This document shows positions 56,763 to 64,000 of a DNA stretch of 64,000 bases, one piece after another. The notes below the pieces were generated by a model. The model saw only the letters and a program-made list of their open reading frames with translations, did no database searches and was not told the origin of the DNA. Made by a program: the position numbers and the translations under genes. This stretch comes from Malaya genurostris (taxonomy: Eukaryota; Arthropoda; Insecta; Diptera; Culicidae). How positions within the stretch are numbered: the stretch's first letter is position 1; every line of letters begins with the position of its first letter. The stretch is taken from NCBI RefSeq assembly GCF_030247185.1, contig NC_080571.1, forward strand, positions 351,784,254 to 351,848,253, in the 5' to 3' direction.

Positions 56763-57889
56763 TTTTTTTTGATTTAAAAGACATCTTTATTCAGGCCTAT
56801 TTGCGTACAAGCTTTACGTGGCCGATTGAGCCGATTTTTTAAATAAAAAATTCTTTGTATTCGATCTCGTTGTCACCCTTTTTCTAGGGGGAGAGGAGCT
56901 TCCATTTCCCTCCTGCGAGGATTGAGGGGCACTTTGTTCGTGGCTCGTCTCGTCGTCCATTGACGCATCGGTGGCATTGTTGATTTCCGTCTTCTTTTCG
57001 TTTTCCTTGTTATTCGCAGTCTTGATCTCGCTGCTAGTTACTGTAGAAGCGCCTTGTTGTACATTGGTTGCAGTTGCTGTTTGGTTAGATGGTGAAGGTG
57101 ATTTTGAAACAGGAGCACTGCACTCACTAGTTTCCGTTGTTGAGCGGTTGTCCTTGTTTTTGTTTGTTTTGTTTGTTTTCACAGTTTCAGTGCAAGGTTT
57201 GCCGTAGTGTGCAGGTTGTTCACAAAACTGACATGTAACCAGTTGATTTTCATACGTAATCAGCGTTTTACACGGATGTTTCCCGTCTTGATTAAAAATG
57301 ATGTAAGATGGAATTGCTTTACGTAGTTGCATACGTACCACTCGCACGCCATTCCGGATACCCGGAAAAAAATTCCGCCATACTTCCCTTTCGATGGAAA
57401 GAACTTCGCCGTACTGCGACATACTTTCCCGAACATACTCATCGGTGGACTGCGGGGGAAGGTCATGCACGCGTACTTGTATGGCATTGTCCACCATGTG
57501 CACAGGAATTTTGTATTTAATGTTGTCACACTCAACGCTGTGCACCTCGTTGTTAACCGAAGCGAATGCAATTGCATCGCTTTCACGTTTAAACATAATG
57601 TACACACAGTTAGACGCCTTGTTGAATTGAATCTCAGTTACATTATTAGCGTCTAGATGCATTCGTTCTTTAAGTAAGATTTCAATTTCATTTGCTGCTG
57701 GTCTAACTTTGCAACGCTTGAAATCTATACAAATTGAATTTGGCCTTGTTGGCCAAGTTTCAGGCTTTGTTAAATCGTATTTGACCATTCCGTACACTCT
57801 ATTGTTCACTGCACTGTATTGTCTTTGTTTCTTTTGCTTCGACCGCAAACGATTTTCGACTGCGTTGGCTGAGATGCGAGCACGAACTG
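56763..57889 (-). mobile_element. ORF1-only non-LTR retroelement with target duplication
   Basis: On the minus strand the element begins CAGTTCGTGCTCGCATCTC and has a 101-nt leader, one complete ORF, an AATAAA signal (56786-56791) and an 8-A tail (56763-56770). The flanks AACTGCGTGG (57890-57899) and AACTGCGGGG (56753-56762) agree at 9 of 10 bases. The second tandem copy of the host repeat (58274 onward) shows the same site without the insertion. No ORF2, endonuclease or reverse transcriptase is present, so it must have been mobilised in trans. Confidence 0.85.
56814..57788 (-). CDS. ORF1 protein of a non-LTR retroelement (324 aa, intact)
   Basis: I chose the ATG at 57788. The upstream ATG at 57905 lies in the flanking host repeat and outside the element. 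The product starts M-V-K-Y-D-L-T-K-P-E-T-W-P. An RRM-like segment is suggested at about residues 103-165 (I-Q-V-R-V-H-D-L-P-P ... G-E-V-L-S-I-E ... R-V-V-R-M-Q-L). A zinc knuckle, C186-X2-C189-X4-H194-X4-C199, follows. The rest is Asn/Ser/Thr/Glu-rich, ending in a basic tail (P-P-R-K-R-V-T-T-R-S). ORF1 proteins of this kind bind element RNA and form ribonucleoprotein particles. There is no stop or frameshift, unlike every other element protein in this window, so it is probably the youngest insertion. The host LINE family is not determined. Confidence 0.8.
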   Translation of the reverse strand: MVKYDLTKPETWPTRPNSICIDFKRCKVRPAANEIEILLKERMHLDANNVTEIQFNKASNCVYIMFKRESDAIAFASVNNEVHSVECDNIKYKIPVHMVDNAIQVRVHDLPPQSTDEYVRESMSQYGEVLSIEREVWRNFFPGIRNGVRVVRMQLRKAIPSYIIFNQDGKHPCKTLITYENQLVTCQFCEQPAHYGKPCTETVKTNKTNKNKDNRSTTETSECSAPVSKSPSPSNQTATATNVQQGASTVTSSEIKTANNKENEKKTEINNATDASMDDETSHEQSAPQSSQEGNGSSSPPRKRVTTRSNTKNFLFKKSAQSAT

Positions 57890-58602
57890 AACTGCGTGGT
57901 TTCAAATTTCTACGTAAAAAAACGTGAAACTTCGGAAATCAGCGTCGAAAAAAACGGGTAACTTCAATAATCCACGTGAACAAACTGCGTAGCTCCGTAA
58001 ACCGCGTAAAAAAACGCGTGACTTCAGAAATCTGCAATAAAAAACTGAATACATTCGGAATTCCGCGTAACTTCGAAAATTCACGTGAAAAATTTCGGAA
58101 ATTCGCGTAAAAAAACTGCGAATGCGCGTAAAAATGGCGTAACTTTAGAAAAACCGCGAACTTCTTAAGTCCGCGTAAAAAAACCACGTAACTTTGGAAA
58201 TCCACGTAAAAATAAACTGCGTAGCCCCGGAAATCCGCGTAAAAAACCACGCAACTTCGGAAATCCACATAAAAAACTGCGTAGTTTCAAAATTCTACGT
58301 AAAAAAACGTGAAACTTCGGAAATCAGCGTCGAAAAAAACGGGTAACTTCAAGAATCCACGTAAAAAACGCGTAACTTTGAGAATCTACGTGAAGATAAT
58401 TTTTTTTTAAATTAAATCGATTTTGGAACATAAAAAATTTTTGAAATTTCCGAAATCGATTTTTTTTATTCCAAATGTGCTAGAAATGCATGAAACATTA
58501 AAATTGGGTTTAATCTAAAAAAAAAATTTTTTCAGTAACTTTTGAACTTAGCAAACTTGAGACCGCGTTACTTCGGAAATCCGCATAGAAAAAAATGGAT
58601 CA

Positions 58603-59318
58603 AGGTCATTTCGCCGAAAACCATTGCACCGAAAGCCGTTTCTTCGAAAGTCATTTCGCCGAAAGCCGTTTCATCGAAAGCCATTTCGCCGAATGGGCCA
58701 TTTCGCCGAATGCGCCATTTCGCCGAATGGGCCATTTCACCGAATGCCATTTCATCGAAAGAGTTTTTTCGCCGAATCCTGAAATCATCGTTTAAAATCG
58801 TAATTTAAAATAAAGACAAATGACGTCCGTTTTGTTGACCTACAATTGTACTTCTTGAATGAAAATTGATTCATGCACCTCAGAACGGAGTTCCCAAGAA
58901 AACTTTTTGGCTATTAGCTACTAGGCATCAATGCAAATGGTGTATCTACTAGGTAAATTTAAATGGTATTTTCCGTTTATTAGGTGAAAATGAAAAAAAA
59001 TATCTAATGCAACTACGCCACATCGTTTTGGTTCGTGTGCTGTCCGAGCTCGCTACCGCTCGTCCGGACCTAATTAAAGCAAAGGAACCTAGCTTTGAGT
59101 AGACCTAGCAAACGAGGCGGTTACGAATTTGTATGCAAGAGGCGGGTCGGCGTCTTTGTGCCACCGGCGAAATAACCCTTTCGGTGAAACGCCTTTCGGC
59201 GAAATGACCTATTCGGTGAAATGGCATTCGGCTAAACGATTGTCGACGAAATGGCTTTCGGCGAAACGGTTTTCGGCGAAATGGCTTTCGGCGAAGTGGC
59301 TTTTGACGAAATGACCCG
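58603..59318. mobile_element. TTTCGCCGAAA inverted-repeat element
   Basis: The left arm (58605-58785) is a tandem run of CATTTCGCCGAAAGCCGTTT-like units. The right arm (59165-59315) is the same run inverted (GGCTTTCGGCGAAATGGC). About 380 bp of unrelated sequence lie between them. Arms made of subterminal repeats are seen in foldback-like elements and some MITEs. It interrupts the ACGCG-type repeat. No target duplication was defined. Confidence 0.7.
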
Positions 59319-59532
59319 CTCCCAAAAAAATAACACAAAATGGAAGAAATTTATTTTTATGTCAAATCACTTAGAATGGTATAAAACTGACTTAAAAAAT
59401 CGAGATAACACCAGATCTCGACGTTTCATGCATTTCTAAGACGTTTCATGCAAGAAAACCGCGTAGCTTTGGAAATCCAAAAGCCGTGTGAAAAAAACCG
59501 CATGAAAGCCGCGTAAAAAAGACCTCAGTGTA

Positions 59533-62500
59533 TTCACTTCTCTGTTGTAGAAATGGCATTTAAGCAAGAATAGTGACCCGTCCAAATTTTGCTTGTGCAT
59601 CGCGAGAATTCATACTACTAGCTAGCAAAGTCGAAGTCAAAATTGATTAATCTGACCAAATTAACTGGTACTAATGTAATAAAATTATTCGGAGATTGAT
59701 TGTCGACTTACAAAAACAGTGTTGACTCTAAATCGTGCGATAGGTAAATCAAACCGCAGGTCGTTCGCACCAGAAACTGATAAAGTTTGTGTACTTGCAC
59801 ATTTTAAACTGTTTCCTGAACAGGAACATTCTACGTTTATTGAAGGAGATTTGAGCTGTCGAAGTTCGGAAACAAAAATTGCTCTATTGGCGAGCTATCT
59901 TTTACAATGACTTGAAGAGTGACATTTAAATCGAGAACGAAATCTTCTTTTTCGACACATTTTCAACTAATAGAGCATTTGGAAATGATTTATTACTGGC
60001 TGCCCACTGAAAATGAACCGGTGCCCACTAGTGGGCTGTAGGGACCACTTCTGGAATCACTGCTGTAAACTGTTTTCACTCTGAAAATCCCATAAGGGAT
60101 GAACAAAACCGGTTTTTTTAAGCTGAACTCGGATAGATGGATGGATGTTACACATATATTTCTGCTTGATTGCGAAAGATAGAACAATAAAAGGACCATT
60201 ACGCAGTGCGGTCGACCGTTTAATCGACCCAATCCGATTAGGTTACATAGTCGAAAAGCGGACCGCGGAATTTTCTGCAACATTCAATTTACATCTTGAC
60301 TGAAATATTCCGAAAAAAGGAGTTATTTGTTTTACTACCATTGCGAACACTGACAGACAATGTTTCGGGGTGTAAATGATCCAAAAGTTTAATTTCAACC
60401 GTATTTTGTTCCTTTGTGGTATTGAATCTACTACAATTGTCATGATAGTTGGAATTACGCGTTCCAGTGATGACCACAAAGAATAGACAGCGAAAAAAAA
60501 AACGAATCGAATAGCAGATCATGCCCAACCCCTTGCTGTTCGGTTGTCGAGGGGTGGGTTTTAGATTGGAGTTTATTTATTTTTAATTATTTCACATGCC
60601 ATCAATGAATAAACTATGCGGTGTTTTTTTTCAGTTTATTCCTGAGCATCGTTCCGGAGAAATGAGTTTTGTCGTCGGTTGTGAAATTGAGAAAGATGTT
60701 TATTTTGAACTTGCGTGAAATCCTCTTTCAAGCTTCATTTCCGACTGTTGTCAAACAGGAAATTATGCAAATCAACTGCAATTGATTCCGCACTACAGTA
60801 CGCGTTCAAATAACAGACAAAATGTATGTTTGAATGCCGTTCTAATTTAATGAAAATGTCAATTCAAGTCAGCCCTTAATCGGAAATAATAATTGTAATT
60901 TGTCGACTGCATTTCAAAACCCGAGTGACACGTGGTTGCACTCGGCGGATAAATCAAGCCGGCAATTATTGTTAAAATTTCCATTTAATCACTCGCCGTA
61001 GCAAAAAAACACGCTCTCAATCACAAATTCGAGTGAGCTAATAATCATCGGTGAAGGGGCGGCTGGCTGTTTGTTACGGGAAAGAATAAATCAATCCATT
61101 TTATTAATAAATGATTGAACCTGGAAACACAAAACAACGGAGCAGGCGTTGGAGAGAAAATAGCAAACCACCGCAGGAAAGCGTCGCGGGCATAAACAAA
61201 AATAAAGAAAAAAAAGAAACAAGGCGGAAAGTGGGTTTGGTAATCCATACATTCATCGTTTTGAATTACCTTTTTTCACTCAACAAGAACCTTTACCAAT
61301 GATTGGCTTGATGCCGGTTAGAAAGAAAACAAAAAAAACGGGTGAGGGATCAGAACATTAAATCATAATTTTCCAGTTGTTTAAGTGCTACCTCGTGGAT
61401 CAAGCGAAGGCATGTGCTCTTTGGCACACTTTTCACCTACCGGCTTAACTCGAGCTATTTAATTCATATATTGCTAAAAAAAAAAAACACAAGCGAGGGT
61501 GAGTCTGTGTCTATTATTAACGGCCCAGAAATTGCTGCTGCTCCAAATATGGATTTACTCCGGTGCTGATAGCGGCTAGTTGCTACCATGAAATTTTTCG
61601 GCGTCCTCGTTTCAAAGTTGGTTCGTTCAGCAAAAAAAAAAAGGAACCAAAAGGCCAATCAAACAAGATCTCAATCTTGCGGCCTTTAGATCACATGTTG
61701 GACCATTTATCGGTAGCACTGGAAGCAGCCGATGAAAAGAGTAGCCAAAATAAAAACAAATTAATTGACTTTCCTTCTTTGCCCGCAGCTTGCGGCTGGC
61801 CGATGATTGGCCACCTGGCTTTGAAGTATTCTCTCAATTATTTATGTATGTGGCAGTGTTTAGAAACCTTGAAATAATTAAGCCCGGTTTCAACTCTGAC
61901 CGAACTTGGCTCGTCGGGCCGCCGCACTCGGTGTTTAATTGATGTTGTCTGGCCATCATTGGAATATCCGATTGGCTATACTGTCTCATTTAGTCACTTC
62001 CAAGTTGTGGTTCGACCAACGAGCAATTAGCTCCTGCTTAACCACGTAATTTGTGATCGCAGTTCGATTCGAAAAATCCAACCAGCTAACTTTTTTTTTC
62101 TGTTTAAATCATGGACCGCAACCAAAGCCACCATAATTACCAATAATGGGTTCTAAATTCTAATTATGTGATACAGTACACCGCTTGTGCGACTGCGACT
62201 GCGACTTCTGTCAATTCCCCTTTTTTTCAAAACATTCCAACCTAATCATCGGTGTCAGTTGCATACATCCCTAACCCAATATTTGAAATTCGATACGTGT
62301 TCAATTTGTGACGTGACTGGAAACGTCCCATATTTTACCCGGTTTCAATTCAACTCACGATGCAAATCGAATCGATGTGCTGAGCCGAAATCCGACGACG
62401 ACGACGAATATTAATCAGTAATCGGATGGCCTCGCAAATGTTCCCTCAAGTGACACTCTGTATGGGAGATGTAAAGACGTAATAATACCAGAATGGGGAA

Positions 62501-62758
62501 GTTTTAATTATACACGTTGCCTTTTTTCGATGTATGGTTGTGATTGAACATACCGAAGTTTAGACGGAATCGTCTGTACGGATTTCCACTGTTATCGCAT
62601 AGACAACTCAAGCAATTCCCCCGTTTACCTTTATCTACTCTGGCACTCGTGCTACATGTCCAGCTAGTAATTATTCCTTCGATGTCAGCTTGCTAGATCT
62701 CAAGGGGATTTCACTTTATCGCAGAATTTCTTTCTCAAACTTTTAAAAATCTACTATA
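59533..62758. other. Non-coding stretch
   Basis: No exon or repeat element is recognised; a short (CGA)n run lies near 62393-62407. Open frames here lack known motifs. Confidence 0.4.
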
Positions 62759-63510
62759 AGGAGTGTATCGAAAATAAGCTATCCACATACATTTGTGTTG
62801 TACGCATTTTTTTGTGATGGTTTTTTATGCTCAGATCACAGCATGCTGTGCGTTTGGCTGTCCGTTTTCGTTTGTTTACTTGTTTGTGCGGTTGAAATTC
62901 TGCGTTTTTAAAATGTCCCGTATTGGAAAGGAAGTGAAAATTGAGGTTCTGGACACATGGCTAAGTGAGAAGGGTATTACTATGCGAAAATTGGCGAAGC
63001 GGTTTGGAATTCATCATGCCAGTGTTAAAACCATCATTAATAAGTTAAGGGAACACTATTTTTTGGATGAGCTACCAGGAAGAGGCAGAAAACTCGGTTC
63101 TTCCAACCAGAAACTGGACCAGAAAGTGGTATCTCTAATCATGAAGAACAAATCAATGTCAATACGTGATTTAGCAAATTGTATTCGCATCTTTTGCAGT
63201 GTCCGGATGCATGCGTATTGATGGACGATGAGACTTATGTAAAGGAGGACTCAAAAACCCTTCCAGGTCCACAATACATGACTGTCGTCGTTGGGGAGGA
63301 TGTGAGCGATGTCGACAAGTCAAGATTCAAGTGGAGAAATTCGGTCGAAAGGTACTGGTATGGCAAGCAATATGTTTCTGTGGTTTGAAGTTACCCATTC
63401 TTACACTACCGGAACTATAAATGCAGGAATCTATCGAACTGAGTATCTCCAGAAAGGATTGCAGCGGTTTTTGGTTGCGTCCATACTTTCTGGGACAGTC
63501 TTTATCTAAA
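62759..63510 (+). pseudogene. Tc1/mariner-type transposase, internally deleted
   Basis: A candidate terminal repeat, GTGTATCGAAAATAAGCTAT then CCACATAC, lies at 62763-62790, just after a TA. An ATG at 62914 opens M-S-R-I-G-K-E-V-K-I-E-V-L. A helix-turn-helix, L-A-K-R-F-G-I-H-H-A-S-V-K, and a second, S-I-R-D-L-A-N, follow. The sequence then jumps to Q-C-P-D-A-C-V-L-M-D-D-E-T-Y-V-K-E-D, the block around the first catalytic aspartate. After a frameshift it reads F-G-R-K-V-L-V-W-Q-A-I-C-F-C-G-L-K and fades out near 63510. The second and third catalytic residues are not found. A matching 3' end is not seen before the window closes. Confidence 0.82.
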
Positions 63511-64000
63511 ACTAAGTTAATACATCAGACACTAGAAGAAAGAACTAGGCTTCATTGCCAACACGAATTCTGGATGATTTTCAATATTGTTTTTTAATGA
63601 TTGCTTTCGTTGAAAAAGTAATTATTGTGTGCGATGTTTTGACTGAATGATTAACGTAAAACTCTATTTAGCAAACAACTCTTTTCAATGAAGTGGCTCT
63701 TTTTCAGTCATTTTTTTTAAATTACAGGTTTATCCATTATGGCTCCTGTGATTGTCTCTTTCCAACTGCAGATGTCTTGCCAAATCGTTAACTTGAGATA
63801 GAGCATATTTGTTCCCAGAAACTAAAGATTTTTAAAGATTGACCGCTGAGCGGTACCACTTACTCATTTCCGATTTAGCTCAAATTTGACATAGGGACTT
63901 TTTTTTTAGACGCTTAAACTTTTGAGCACTGCCGCTTTACGAAATTAGAAATGATCCTAAAATATTGGTACCTTATTAAGCATGTTCGGAGAAACCTTAC
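63511..64000. other. Non-coding stretch to the end of the window
   Basis: No coding signal is seen. Part of it could still belong to the preceding transposon, because no 3' terminal repeat was found. Confidence 0.4.

Larger units (their letters stand above)
56368..59532. mobile_element. Composite ACGCG-type repeat element
   Basis: The region is built from CGCGTAAAAAACCACG and ACTTCGGAAATCCGCG units and ends at 59530 with CGTAAAAAAGACCTCAGTG then TA, the same end type as 28367-28836. Block 56608-56759 is repeated at 58131-58282, and 57899-57965 at 58285-58352. This gives a tandem unit of about 383 bp once the retroelement at 56763-57889 is removed. A TTTCGCCGAAA inverted-repeat element lies at 58603-59318. 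The left boundary is approximate. Confidence 0.65.

Noticed and set aside
57789..57905. Upstream ATG extension of the ORF1 protein
   Set aside because: The ATG at 57905 lies in the host repeat beyond the target duplication, so the extra 39 residues are partly host sequence and partly element leader.

Overview
This is animal nuclear DNA, most likely from a large, transposon-rich insect genome and probably a mosquito. That assignment is an inference. It rests on very AT-rich, intron-like sequence, one cleanly spliced exon, decayed Tc1/mariner, non-LTR and tRNA-derived SINE copies of kinds familiar from mosquito genomes, and the absence of anything operon-like. No complete multi-exon host gene, rRNA, tRNA or CRISPR array is visible. 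The nearest thing to a host gene is a 199-bp minus-strand exon at 35977-36175. It has a strong acceptor and donor and encodes a GoLoco motif that best fits a Rap GTPase-activating protein (Rapgap1-like). Two possible minus-strand micro-exons (19001-19028 and 4369-4399) carry good splice signals. Much of the window may therefore be intron of that gene.

Layout. 0.8-3.5 kb: a deleted mariner-type copy, then a degenerate AATTCAG/TTCCAG repeat split by a hAT-type MITE (2575-3214). 7-10.3 kb: a transposase fragment, a TTAA-flanked MITE and a reverse-transcriptase fragment. 14.6-17.8 kb: MITEs and a SINE fragment. 21.8-24.5 kb: a SINE with a 16-bp target duplication, more AATTCAG repeat and a second TTAA-flanked element. 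26.5-28.9 kb: a 5'-truncated non-LTR retrotransposon and a TA-flanked ACGCG-type MITE. 31.7-33.1 kb: the RNase H and zinc-knuckle end of another non-LTR element with its 3' UTR. 36 kb: the GoLoco exon. 37.2-39.8 kb: a compound satellite of 9-bp and 8-bp units with higher-order structure. 40.6-42.4 kb: a mariner element carrying both a SINE and a second hAT-type MITE. 44.2-45.1 kb: a second mariner element. 48.3-49.3 kb: about 134 copies of a 7-bp unit between long direct repeats. 50.5-52.3 kb: a MITE, an 11-bp minisatellite and an ACGCG-type copy. 56.4-59.5 kb: a composite ACGCG-type element containing an intact ORF1-only retroelement and a TTTCGCCGAAA inverted-repeat element. 62.8-63.5 kb: another deleted Tc1/mariner copy.

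How it fits together. Apart from the exon(s), nearly everything recognisable is mobile or repetitive, and most insertions can be ordered by nesting and target-site duplications. Only the 324-codon ORF1 at 56814-57788 is intact. Every transposase, reverse transcriptase and RNase H copy seen here is deleted, frameshifted or truncated. Dating, copy number and exact family names would need database searches that could not be run here.
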